NCBI RefSeq assembly: GCF_003149515.1
Contig: NZ_CP029145.1
Location: 2,480,001 to 2,544,000, forward strand
Length of the DNA stretch: 64,000 bases
From: Hymenobacter nivis
GTDB taxonomy: Bacteria > Bacteroidota > Bacteroidia > Cytophagales > Hymenobacteraceae
Direction of reading: 5' to 3'
Positions within the stretch are counted from its first letter, which is position 1; every line of letters starts with the position of its first letter. Made by a program: the position numbers and the translations under genes. The notes beneath the pieces are model-generated. The model did not search any database, was not told where the DNA came from, and worked only from the letters and a program-made list of their open reading frames with translations. Below, in pieces: positions 42,811 through 50,410 of the stretch.

Positions 42811-45378
42811 CTACCGCTCATCGACGCTGATGCTAATGGCGGATTTGGATTTGCCCGCCCCCGTGGCCGCGGGCAGGAACAGCCGGCGGTACTTATCGAA
42901 CTGCGCCGGGGTCAGGGCCCGGCCATTCACGCGCCCGCCCTTGTCGTCGAGCTGGAACGTGAAGTTCTTCTCGGTGGCCCCAATCAGGCCGGCGCGGCGC
43001 AGCTCGTCGCGCACCTTATCGGACGATGCGGGGGCCGGCGGCGCGGGCGGACCCTGCGGCACGCGGGGGCCCCGGGCCGTACCAGCCGCGTTGCCACCCG
43101 TCGCTTCTTCGCGCTGCAACACCGCCAGCTCGCGCTGGGCGTCGCGGATTTGCGCTTGCAGCTCACGGCGGCGCTCCCGCACGTCGTCGGCCGGGGCCCC
43201 GGGCTGGCCCTGCGCCTCGCGGCGGCGCACCTCCGCCTCAATGCGGCGGGCGTTTGCTTCGGCCTGCCGGCCGTTTGCCTCGGCCCGAAGCGCGTTCACG
43301 CCGGCCTGCCGGGCATTTGCTTCGGCACGGCGCGCGTTGGATTCGGCCCGCCGGGCGTTGCTTTCCGCTTGGTTGCTGTCGCGGCGGCTGCGGTTGTCCT
43401 CCAGCGATGCCAGCGCCTGCTCGGTGGCGCGGCGGTCGTCGTCGCTCAGGTTGGGGTTTTGCAACGACTGGCGCAAGCTGCGCCGGGCCGACGCCACCGC
43501 ATCACGCTCGATGCCGTCGGTGTCCAGGTTCATGTCCAAATTCACGTTTGGCGTGATGCGGGCGAGACCATTGAGTTGCTGGTTATAAGTACCCAAATTG
43601 TAGTTTCCCAACTGGCGAGACAGCTGCTCTTGCTTTTGGAACATTCTGTCGCGCTGCTTGAACAACTTCTCCTGCTCCTTAAACATTTTGTTTTGCTGCT
43701 CCAGGTTAGCTTCCGGCCCGAAGGTTTGTACCCTGGGGTCCATACCAAGGGCCCGCAGCGTGGCTTCGGGGTTGCCGGGCACGCCGGATATGGCCCAGAC
43801 GCCCGACATAGGCAGCTGAATCACTTCCACTTGGCTCTTTTTGTTCTTCTTGTTTTTCTTGCCGGGGCCCTGGGTTTCCACCGGCTGCCCGTCCACAATC
43901 AACTGAGTGAGGCGGCCCTTCTTGTCCTTCTCAATAATGACCGTACTACCGGGGCCCTGCTGCCCGCTGCGCAACCGGCGGAGCCGCGGGGGCTGCGGCG
44001 CATCAGGCGCTGCCGGCACTTCAGGTACTTCAGGTACGACGGGTACTTCGGGAGCCTCAGGAGCTTCGGGCGCACTGGCTACCGGCGGCGCGGGCGGCAC
44101 CGGGGGGAGGGCAGGTAGCGCGGGGAAAGATGGCAGAGCCGGTAGCGCAGGGAAAAATGGCAGGGCCATTGCGGCCCGACGTTTAGCAGTGTCGGCGGGG
44201 CTAAATACCGATTGCCACGCCACAACTGGGGCGGTGGGCACCAGCTGGTGCAAACGCGGGCCGGCCGGGGCCAGGGCGGCGGGCGCGGCCAGCGCCACAC
44301 CGGTGCCCAGCAGGCCCAGGCCGCCCAGCAGCAGGGCCACGGCGGCCAGGCTCTCGCCGCGGGTGGGACGGGCCGGGGGGCCCTGCACCAGCCGGCGCAC
44401 CCGGCTCAGCAGCGAGCCAGGGCCGCCGGTGGCGGCCAGGGCCAGGCGCGGCACGGGGGCCAGCACGGCGGTTTGGCTCCACTCGGCCAGGGCGGTGAGG
44501 GCCCGGGCCAGCCGCAGCGGGTCGCCGCCCACGAGGTCGGTAGCGAGGTCGTCGCAGCAGTTTTCGCGCTCGGCGCGCAGGCACTGGCCCAGGTACCACA
44601 CAGCGGGGTGGTAGAAAAACACGGTTTCGGCCACGGTTTGCAGCAGGTTCACGAGGTAATCGCGGCGCAGCACGTGGGCCAGCTCGTGGGCCAGAATGGC
44701 TTCGACGCAGGCTACCGGCAGGCCCGCCACGGCGCCCAGCGGCAGCAGTACCAAGGGCCGCAAGTGCCCCACTACCAACGGCCCGGCCACCAGGCCCGAC
44801 TCCAGCAGCGCCACCGGGCGGCGCAAGCCGGCCCGGGCCACCAGGGCCCCCAGCCGTGCCTGCCAAACGGCTGGCAGCGGCCGGGTGCGGTGGCGGCGCA
44901 GCCGCTGCACGTACAGCAGCCCGCCCAGCAGGCGCAGGCTCATCACGAGCAGGCCCAGGCCCCAGGCCAGCACCAGCCAGGGCAGGTTTTGGTCGAAATG
45001 GAAGCGGGCCATGACCAGCCAGCCCGGGCGCGGCACGGCAACAGCGGTCGTTGCAGAAGACACGAAATCCGCCGCCACAGCCACGGCAGCCGCGGGCGCG
45101 GCTGTGGTTTGGGCCAGCTCAACGGCGCCGTAGGTGGGCGCGGCGAGTGTTTCCGGGGCCCCGTAGTAGTAGCCGAAGGTGCCCACCGACAGCAGCACCA
45201 GAGCCCCCAGGGCCCCGGCCGCTACCCGGTAGCGCACGGCCGCCGACCGCCGGCGCAGCACCAGTAGCGCCACCGCCACCACGGCGGCGGCCAGCGCGCC
45301 CTGCCATAGCGAGTGCAGCAGCGTCCAGCCCAAGGCCCGCAGCACGGCGGGCGACAAAATTTGCTCAAGCGCGCGCAT
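42811..45378 (-). CDS. BlaR1/MecR1-like M56 metallopeptidase
   Basis: 855 residues. Membrane helices surround the zinc protease motif HELAH (His231, Glu232, His235), with a further metal-ligand region downstream. From about 370 the protein is periplasmic or variable: Pro-rich stretch, GDWAISGVPGNPE-like segment, then seven 7-residue repeats (DNA 43222-43368; pattern AExNARR) and a C-terminal domain ending SAISISVDER. Its start overlaps the end of the BlaI-type repressor by 14 bases. It probably cleaves that repressor on sensing a signal. No beta-lactamase gene is adjacent. Confidence 0.9.
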   Translation of the reverse strand: MRALEQILSPAVLRALGWTLLHSLWQGALAAAVVAVALLVLRRRSAAVRYRVAAGALGALVLLSVGTFGYYYGAPETLAAPTYGAVELAQTTAAPAAAVAVAADFVSSATTAVAVPRPGWLVMARFHFDQNLPWLVLAWGLGLLVMSLRLLGGLLYVQRLRRHRTRPLPAVWQARLGALVARAGLRRPVALLESGLVAGPLVVGHLRPLVLLPLGAVAGLPVACVEAILAHELAHVLRRDYLVNLLQTVAETVFFYHPAVWYLGQCLRAERENCCDDLATDLVGGDPLRLARALTALAEWSQTAVLAPVPRLALAATGGPGSLLSRVRRLVQGPPARPTRGESLAAVALLLGGLGLLGTGVALAAPAALAPAGPRLHQLVPTAPVVAWQSVFSPADTAKRRAAMALPFFPALPALPSFPALPALPPVPPAPPVASAPEAPEAPEVPVVPEVPEVPAAPDAPQPPRLRRLRSGQQGPGSTVIIEKDKKGRLTQLIVDGQPVETQGPGKKNKKNKKSQVEVIQLPMSGVWAISGVPGNPEATLRALGMDPRVQTFGPEANLEQQNKMFKEQEKLFKQRDRMFQKQEQLSRQLGNYNLGTYNQQLNGLARITPNVNLDMNLDTDGIERDAVASARRSLRQSLQNPNLSDDDRRATEQALASLEDNRSRRDSNQAESNARRAESNARRAEANARQAGVNALRAEANGRQAEANARRIEAEVRRREAQGQPGAPADDVRERRRELQAQIRDAQRELAVLQREEATGGNAAGTARGPRVPQGPPAPPAPASSDKVRDELRRAGLIGATEKNFTFQLDDKGGRVNGRALTPAQFDKYRRLFLPAATGAGKSKSAISISVDER
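43222..43368. repeat. Seven tandem 21-bp coding repeats
   Basis: They encode seven heptads in the M56 protein: AESNARR, AESNARR, AEANARQ, AGVNALR, AEANGRQ, AEANARR, IEAEVRR. The strict seven-residue period predicts a coiled coil in the C-terminal domain. Confidence 0.85.
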
Positions 45379-45790
45379 CGTCGTCGGAAGTAGAGGTGGA
45401 GGAATTTTGAATCTCGATGTCGTTCAGCAGCCGGCGCAGCTGGGCCAGTTCGTCGGCCGAGGTTTGGCGATTACCCAGCGCCTGCATCACCAACTTCAGG
45501 GCCGAACCGCCGAAGGTGGCCGCCACAAACTTGTCGAGCAGCAGATTTTGGGTGTCCTGCTCGCGCACAGCGGCCCGGTACACGTGGCTGCGGCCCTCGT
45601 CGTCGCGCCGCACCAGGCCCTTGTCGAGCATCAGCTGGAGCAGCTTCAGGGTGGTGGTGTAGCCCACTTCGGCTTGCCGGCGTTGGCCCAGCTCATCGTT
45701 CACGGCGCGCACCGTGGCGGGCCCTTGCTGCCAGAGCACGTGCAATATTTCCAGTTCGGAATCAGTAGGTTTAGGCGGGGCTTTGCTCAT
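45365..45790 (-). CDS. BlaI/MecI family repressor
   Basis: 141 residues. The N-terminal winged-helix is clear (PTDSELEILHVLWQQGPATV, VGYTTTLKLLQLMLDKGLVR and the wing RDDEGRSHVYRA). The C-terminal dimerisation helices follow (LLLDKFVAATFGGSALKLVM). The gene overlaps the M56 peptidase gene. Three palindromes lie upstream at 45809-45888, so autorepression is very likely. The start MSKAPPKPTDSEL is chosen because it fits family length; six extra in-frame residues upstream are possible. Confidence 0.93.
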   Translation of the reverse strand: MSKAPPKPTDSELEILHVLWQQGPATVRAVNDELGQRRQAEVGYTTTLKLLQLMLDKGLVRRDDEGRSHVYRAAVREQDTQNLLLDKFVAATFGGSALKLVMQALGNRQTSADELAQLRRLLNDIEIQNSSTSTSDDDARA

Positions 45791-45808
45791 GCGGATAAAG
45801 CTAAGCAC

Positions 45809-45824
45809 TACGAATCATTTCGTA
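45809..45824. promoter_or_regulatory. BlaI-type operator 1
   Basis: TACGAATCATTTCGTA, a near-perfect 16-bp palindrome with one mismatch, 19 bases upstream of the repressor's ATG. Its centre is 33 bases from that of operator 2. Confidence 0.8.
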
Positions 45825-45832
45825 GGACGACA

Positions 45833-45840
45833 CAAATATG
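45833..45840 (-). promoter_or_regulatory. Probable -7 promoter box of the blaI-blaR1 operon
   Basis: CATATTTG on the minus strand, one mismatch from TAnnTTTG. A TTG lies 21 bases farther upstream (45864-45862). Operator 2 sits between the two boxes, which would block the polymerase. Confidence 0.5.
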
Positions 45841-45841
45841 A

Positions 45842-45857
45842 TACGAAATATTTCGTA
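45842..45857. promoter_or_regulatory. BlaI-type operator 2
   Basis: TACGAAATATTTCGTA, a perfect 16-bp palindrome between the probable -33 and -7 boxes of the operon. Confidence 0.85.
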
Positions 45858-45862
45858 GTTGC

Positions 45863-45898
45863 AAGTGCATCATACGAATTATTTCGTATGATGCACTT
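45863..45898. promoter_or_regulatory. BlaI-type operator 3 within a 36-bp palindrome
   Basis: The core TACGAATTATTTCGTA (45873-45888) lies within a longer near-perfect palindrome running AAGTGCATCATACGAA..TTCGTATGATGCACTT. Its centre is 31 bases from that of operator 2. Confidence 0.8.
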
Positions 45899-45972
45899 CA
45901 TATTCGCTAACCGCCTGCTAATTAAGCAAATATTTTTCTATAAATATTGCTTATTTCCACTTTTCACCCCAG

Positions 45973-46338
45973 CTAGCGTTTCCGCTTCAGCGTCACGCGG
46001 GCCCGATGGCAAATGCCGCCCAGCGGCGGGTTGAACTTGCTGACGCTGATTTTCACCTGCTGCACGTGGGGTAGCTCGGCCATCACGCGGTCGAGCACGC
46101 GGTGGGCCACGTGCTCGAGCAGCCGGGCGGGGGCCCGCATTTCCTCGGCTATCAGACGGTACAGTACCTCGTAGTTCACGGTGTTGTCGAGCTTGTCCGA
46201 CGCGCCCGCGGCCAACAAATCGGTGCGGATGAAAAGGTCCACGCCGTACTTATTGCCGATGCGCTGTTCCTCGTCGTAGTAGCCGTGGAAGGCAAAGAAC
46301 TCCATCCCTTCGAGCGCAATCTGGTCCACGGTTTTCAA
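45973..46338 (-). CDS. folB: Dihydroneopterin aldolase
   Basis: 121 residues, standard length. The N-terminus has IALEGMEFFAFHGYYDEEQ with the conserved Gly and His-Gly-Tyr; the middle has NTVNYEVLYRLIAEEM; the end has VKISVSKFNPPLGGICHRAR, containing the catalytic lysine region. It converts dihydroneopterin to 6-hydroxymethyl-dihydropterin for folate synthesis. An AU-rich stem at 45925-45951 downstream may end the transcript before the BlaI operators. Confidence 0.95.
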   Translation of the reverse strand: MKTVDQIALEGMEFFAFHGYYDEEQRIGNKYGVDLFIRTDLLAAGASDKLDNTVNYEVLYRLIAEEMRAPARLLEHVAHRVLDRVMAELPHVQQVKISVSKFNPPLGGICHRARVTLKRKR

Positions 46339-46381
46339 GTTAAAGGTTAGGTAAAAATTATCATTTAGCGCCTCACAGGCG

Positions 46382-46612
46382 GTAGCGCGGACTTTAGCTT
46401 GGCTGACCTTCGGTTATAGTCCGCGGCTCTCGCTTCGTCCTGCCGATAATCGGGCAGCGACCAGGCAGCGCCGCGGACTACAACCGAAGGTCAGCCAAGC
46501 TAAAGTCCGCGCTACAACCAGCGGCAATCGTGCAACGCGCGGACTCGCAGAGTCCACGCTACGAACCGTCCAGTGACCGTTCAGAGCCGCGGACTACAAA
46601 GTCCGCGCTACA
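46382..46612. repeat. Composite family B repeat with 45-bp arms
   Basis: The arm 46382-46426 (GTAGCGCGGACTTTAGCTTG..) pairs with 46471-46515 (..CAAGCTAAAGTCCGCGCTAC) over almost 45 bp, with a centre carrying the GCTTCGTCCTGCC motif. Two more units follow: CGCGCGGACTCGCAGAGTCC (46534-46563) and CCGCGGACTACAAAGTCCGC (46587-46612). It fills the gap between folB and the DivIVA-like gene. Confidence 0.85.
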
Positions 46613-46636
46613 GATTCACTCTGACAAAAGTGGCAC

Positions 46637-46662
46637 AAAAAAAGCCCGCGCCAGGCGCGAGC
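46637..46662 (-). terminator. Rho-independent terminator of the DivIVA-like gene
   Basis: On the minus strand GCTCGCGCC pairs with GGCGCGGGC and is followed by seven T. It lies 44 bases past the stop codon. Confidence 0.85.
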
Positions 46663-46706
46663 TTTTAAAGAACGGAATCATTCACAAAATCCGGCTAATC
46701 CGTGGT

Positions 46707-47705
46707 CTAGATTTCATCAAAAAACGATTTTTCAGCGACCACGGCGCCCATGGGCTGGCCGGGGTGAGTCACTGGCGAGGGCTGGCCGATTTCGGGCCGG
46801 TTAGGGCCCACGGGCACGATGTCGGGCGCGACGGGCTCAACATAGGGCGGGGCCGGGTCGGGCACTTGCGACGGGGCGGGCTGCTCGATGTTGGGCGCAG
46901 GCGCGATGCCAGGGTTTTCGGCCGGGGCGTTAGGGCGCTCAATGTCGGGGCCCGGGGCCTGGTCCGGGTCGGGCTGCTGGCCGGGCTTAGGGTTGTAGGC
47001 GGCTGGCGCGGGGCCCTGGTCGGGGCGGTCAACGAAGGCCGACGGGGGCGACGCGGGGGCGGGCGGCGCGGCCAGGATAGAAGCGGAAGCGGTGAACATG
47101 GCGGAAGGGGTTTTAGAGGCGGCCGGTTCGGTGGGCCGCTCCACCTTTACGCTAGCCGCGCGCGAAAGGATGGCCACCGCGCCACCTTTAGGCCGCTGGC
47201 CGGCTTTGTTGGCCTGCGCGACGGCATCGGCGGCCAGGCGCTGCAAATCGCGCACCAGGCCGTCGAACTGCTGCTCCAGCTGCTGGCACTCCTGGCCGAG
47301 GCCACTAGCCTGGCGCTGCATGTCGGCGACGGTTTTTTCGGCCGTTTGGTAGGCCTCGTCCACGATGGCGCGGGCGCGCTGGCGGGCTTCAGCCAAGGCG
47401 TGCTCGGCTTGAAGCTGGGCCTCGCGCCGGTGCAGGGCGGCCTCGCGCTGGGCCTGCTCCGTGATGCTGTGGCCGGTGTCCTCGGCCGTTTTCAAGGTGC
47501 GGTAGAGGCTGCTTTCTACCTCGCGCATCTTCTGCACGTCCTGCTGGGCGTGCTCCAGCTTAAGGCGCAGCTCGCGGTTTTCGTCGCCCAGCCGCTCCCA
47601 CTGCTGCGACACGGTGGTGAGGAAGGCCTGCACCTCGTCGCGGTCCACGCCCCGGAAGGACTTTTCAAACGTTTTCTGCCGGATGTCGAGGGCGGTAAGT
47701 TTCAT
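46707..47705 (-). CDS. DivIVA domain-containing protein
   Basis: 332 residues. The N-terminus is a DivIVA-type membrane-binding domain: MKLTALDIRQKTFEKSFRGV and DEVQAFLTTVSQQWERL. A long coiled coil follows to about 190, then a Pro/Ala/Asp-rich tail (NPKPGQQPDPDQAPGPDIE) to the end at EKSFFDEI. DivIVA-like proteins mark curved membrane or septa in Gram-positives; the Bacteroidota versions are poorly studied. The gene has its own terminator. Confidence 0.85.
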   Translation of the reverse strand: MKLTALDIRQKTFEKSFRGVDRDEVQAFLTTVSQQWERLGDENRELRLKLEHAQQDVQKMREVESSLYRTLKTAEDTGHSITEQAQREAALHRREAQLQAEHALAEARQRARAIVDEAYQTAEKTVADMQRQASGLGQECQQLEQQFDGLVRDLQRLAADAVAQANKAGQRPKGGAVAILSRAASVKVERPTEPAASKTPSAMFTASASILAAPPAPASPPSAFVDRPDQGPAPAAYNPKPGQQPDPDQAPGPDIERPNAPAENPGIAPAPNIEQPAPSQVPDPAPPYVEPVAPDIVPVGPNRPEIGQPSPVTHPGQPMGAVVAEKSFFDEI

Positions 47706-47748
47706 TTTTTTTAGCTGTTATACTGCTCACAAAGTAGAATGCGAAAAC

Positions 47749-47843
47749 GAAGTAGGGTGCGGGGCTTGCCCCCGCCCGTCCTTGAACAGTTCAGTCGGCT
47801 TTCGTTCCACGACGGGCGGGGACAAGCCCCGCACCCTACTTCG
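47749..47843. repeat. Family D palindromic repeat, copy 2
   Basis: CGAAGTAGGGTGCGGGGCTT and GCCCCCGCCCGTC, spacer, then the inverted arm ending CCCGCACCCTACTTCG. About 30 bp arms. It is followed (47861-47953) by AGCTGTTAG/CTAACAGCT family F elements. Confidence 0.85.
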
Positions 47844-47949
47844 TAACGAGTATAGCGCTCATCCATTAGCTGTTAGATTTTTTTAGAACGAATGGAAGCA
47901 AGCCCAGAGCCCCTGAAAAAGCTAACAGCTATAGCTGAGAGCTAACAGC

Positions 47950-48867
47950 TTACCCAACCTGCCACACGGCCAGGCTGCGGTCGTCGCTGCACGAAACTAG
48001 CCGGTTTTCGGCACCCGGCCAAACCAGGCGGTTCACCGACGTGCCGTGGCCGGCGGCCCGGGCCCGGTCGAGCACGCGCAGCAGGGTGCGGTCGGCGGCG
48101 TCCCAGATTTTGATGCTTTTATCGAGGCTGCACGAGGCCAGGTAGCGCCCGTCGGGGCTGAAGGCCAGGTTATTGATGGTGTACATGTGGGCCCCTACGG
48201 TTTGGGCCAGGGCGTAGCCGGCGGCCACGTCCCAGGCCCGGATCTGGGCGTCGCGCCCGGCCGTCAGCAGCGTGCCGCCGTCGGGCGAATACGCCACGGC
48301 GAATACCGAGTTGGTGCTTTCGCCCAGCTCGTATTTCAGGGCCAGCGAGTCGAGGTCAAGGATGCGGGTGAACGCGTCAGAGCTGCCCACGGCCAGCTCG
48401 GCGCGGCCTTCGTGCAGGGCCAGGCAGCGCAGGCTTTTGCCCTGGGCCACGCGCAGCAACTTTTCGAGGCGCAAATCGGGCAGCGTGAGCACGGCCAGCG
48501 TGCCGTCGGCCAGGCCCGCGTACAGGCGCTGGCGGCTTTCCGACACTACGATTTCGAAGATGGCCACCGGCGGCAGGGCGGCGGCGCACACCAGTGTTTT
48601 CTGCGCCAAGTCGATGGCCTGGAGGCCCTGGAAGTTGTGGCCCAGCACCAGCCAGTTCAGCCCCGGCAGGTGGCGCAGGGCGTACACCGAGTTCTCGACG
48701 CGGGCCAGTACCTCGCCGTCGCGGGCGGGGTCGGCGGCGTCCCAGCCCACCACCAAGCCATCGGCCCCCGATGAGTACACGGCGCTGCCGGGGCCCCCGG
48801 TCATGGCGTATACCGCATCGTAGTGGCCGGTAAAGGCAGCAATTTTGTGAACTTCCGGGCGAACCAT
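47950..48867 (-). CDS. WD40 repeat protein
   Basis: 305 residues forming a seven-bladed-type WD40 propeller: TGHYDAVYAMTGGPGSAVYS, VFAVAYSPDGGTLLTAGRDA, NNLAFSPDGRYLASCSLDKS, IKIWDAADRTLLRVLDRA, LVSCSDDRSLAVWQVG at the C-terminus. There is no signal peptide, so it is cytoplasmic, and its partners are unknown. The start MVRPEVHKIAAF at 48867 is chosen because upstream frame sequence is low-complexity. It is divergent from the phosphopantetheinyl transferase gene (54 bases apart). Confidence 0.9.
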   Translation of the reverse strand: MVRPEVHKIAAFTGHYDAVYAMTGGPGSAVYSSGADGLVVGWDAADPARDGEVLARVENSVYALRHLPGLNWLVLGHNFQGLQAIDLAQKTLVCAAALPPVAIFEIVVSESRQRLYAGLADGTLAVLTLPDLRLEKLLRVAQGKSLRCLALHEGRAELAVGSSDAFTRILDLDSLALKYELGESTNSVFAVAYSPDGGTLLTAGRDAQIRAWDVAAGYALAQTVGAHMYTINNLAFSPDGRYLASCSLDKSIKIWDAADRTLLRVLDRARAAGHGTSVNRLVWPGAENRLVSCSDDRSLAVWQVG

Positions 48868-48921
48868 GCCGCGAAGGTACGGCGGGCTCCTACCTTCGCG
48901 GTCCGCCCGCTGCGCCCATTT

Positions 48922-49614
48922 ATGCCCCTGCACCGCCTGCTGCGCCTCTCCCCCACCGCCGTGCTGGGCCTTTGGCACCGCACCGAAACCGCCGCTGCCC
49001 TGGGGGCCCTGCTGCCCGCGGGGGCTCCCTACTCCGCCCTGCTGCCCCCCACCGCCGGCCCCGAGCGCCAGGGCCAGTGGCTGGCCGGCCGCGTGCTGGC
49101 CCACACCGTGGCCGCCGCGCTCTGGCCCGGGGCCCCCGCGCTGTGGGTGCGCAACGACGCGGCCACCGGCCGGCCCTATCTGGGGGGCCCCGGCGTGCCG
49201 ACCGGCGCGGTGGTGTCGCTGTCGCACTCGGGGGCTTGGGCCGCGGCGCTGCTGGCTACCGGCGGCCGCGTGGGCATCGATGTGGAGCTGGTGCGCGACA
49301 AGGCCCGGCGCATCGCCACCAAATTCCTATCGGCCCCGGAACTGGCGGCGGCGCAGGTGGTGGGCACCGACGCGCATTTTACGCTACTTTGGAGCGCCAA
49401 GGAAACGCTCTATAAGCTGGCGGAGCGCCGGGGCCTTATTTTTAAAGAACAATTACTGCTGGACTCCTTCGTTCCGGCCCCGGCGGGCGAAATCCCGATG
49501 GAGCTGCGCCTGGCCGACAGCCAAAGCCGGCACCGCATTTGCTATTCTCAACCGGCTGCCGGCTACGTGCTTACGTACTGCTGGGAGCCCGGGGGCCCCA
49601 TCGATATTCTTTAG
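48922..49614 (+). CDS. 4'-phosphopantetheinyl transferase
   Basis: 230 residues of the Sfp/AcpT superfamily. The metal and CoA motif GRVGIDVELVRDKARRIATK and the second motif LLWSAKETLYKLAERRGL are clear (GxDxE and WxxKEAxxK types). LSLSHSGAWAAALLA lies just before. It transfers the phosphopantetheine arm of CoA to a carrier-protein serine. The start at 48922 is preferred because the preceding residues are shadow sequence. A redoxin gene follows 35 bases later on the same strand. Confidence 0.92.
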   Translation: MPLHRLLRLSPTAVLGLWHRTETAAALGALLPAGAPYSALLPPTAGPERQGQWLAGRVLAHTVAAALWPGAPALWVRNDAATGRPYLGGPGVPTGAVVSLSHSGAWAAALLATGGRVGIDVELVRDKARRIATKFLSAPELAAAQVVGTDAHFTLLWSAKETLYKLAERRGLIFKEQLLLDSFVPAPAGEIPMELRLADSQSRHRICYSQPAAGYVLTYCWEPGGPIDIL

Positions 49615-49649
49615 CTGCTCCGCTTCTGCCCTTCCTTTACCAGCTTACC

Positions 49650-50225
49650 ATGTCGATTCGACGCCTTTCCATTATTGCCGCTGCGGCGCTAATCTTTTGC
49701 ACGGTGGCCGTGGGCGCGGCGCGGGCCCAGAGCACCGTGGCCGATTTCAGCCTGCAAACGGCCAACAACGCCACCGTATCGCTGAAGAGCTATGCCGGCA
49801 AAAAGGCCGTAGTGGTAGTGTTCCTCAATCCCGCCTGCGCCTACTCGCGCCTGTACCAGGAGCGGCTGGCGGCACTGAGCAGCAGCTTCGGCGGACGTGG
49901 GGTGCAGTTTCTGTTCGTCAACGTGCCCATCAACCTCGACGCGCCCGGCGCCGCCGCTCCCGGCGAAGTCGGCCTGCCCACCCTCACCGACGCCAGCCAG
50001 CAGGTAAGCGGCCGGCTGGGCATCAGCAAAACCACCGAGGCCGTGGTGCTCCAGCCCGAAGCCGGTGGCTTCGTGGTGCGCTACCGCGGCGCCATCGACG
50101 ATAACCCCCAGGTGGCCAGCGGTGTGCAGCAGCATTACCTGCGCCAGGTGCTCAACAACCTGCTCGCCGGCCGCTCCGCCGGCGTAGCCGACAAGCGCGC
50201 CGCCGGCTGCCTCATCAAGCGGTAA
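49650..50225 (+). CDS. Secreted redoxin (thioredoxin-like) protein
   Basis: 191 residues with a signal peptide (MSIRRLSIIAAAALIFCTVA..ARAQS). The thioredoxin-like fold has VADFSLQTANNATVSLKSYA, KKAVVVVFLNPACAYSRLYQ with one peroxidatic-type Cys in the CxY position, and VQFLFVNVPINLDAP. The C-terminal AAGCLIKR carries a second Cys, a common feature of redoxin proteins in this phylum. It probably works in periplasmic thiol chemistry. Confidence 0.85.
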   Translation: MSIRRLSIIAAAALIFCTVAVGAARAQSTVADFSLQTANNATVSLKSYAGKKAVVVVFLNPACAYSRLYQERLAALSSSFGGRGVQFLFVNVPINLDAPGAAAPGEVGLPTLTDASQQVSGRLGISKTTEAVVLQPEAGGFVVRYRGAIDDNPQVASGVQQHYLRQVLNNLLAGRSAGVADKRAAGCLIKR

Positions 50226-50226
50226 C

Positions 50227-50254
50227 GCAGCGTGGACGCTGCGAGTCCGCGCGT
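50227..50254. repeat. Family B repeat fragment
   Basis: GCAGCGTGGACGCTGCGAGT and CCGCGCG, an inverted fragment of the unit CGCGCGGACTCGCAGAGTCC seen at 28120-28148 and 46534-46563. Confidence 0.6.
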
Positions 50255-50265
50255 GGGGCCCCGGC

Positions 50266-50400
50266 TTATAAAACGGTCATGCTCATCTGGCGTCCGCGTA
50301 GTGAAGCATCTCTCCCGCTGAGCGACCCAATCGATTGGATTATTTAGCGGGAGAGATGCTTGACTGCGCGGACGCCAGATGAGCATGACCGTTTTTATAA
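50266..50400. repeat. Family A palindromic repeat, copy 4
   Basis: The best-preserved copy: TTATAAAACGGTCATGCTCA..GTGAAGCATCTCTCCCGC, an AT centre, then the inverted arm GCGGGAGAGATGCTTGACTG ..CATGACCGTTTTTATAA. It lies between convergent genes and has A/T runs on both outer sides, so it could be a bidirectional terminator. Confidence 0.9.
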
Positions 50401-50410
50401 GTATACCCTA

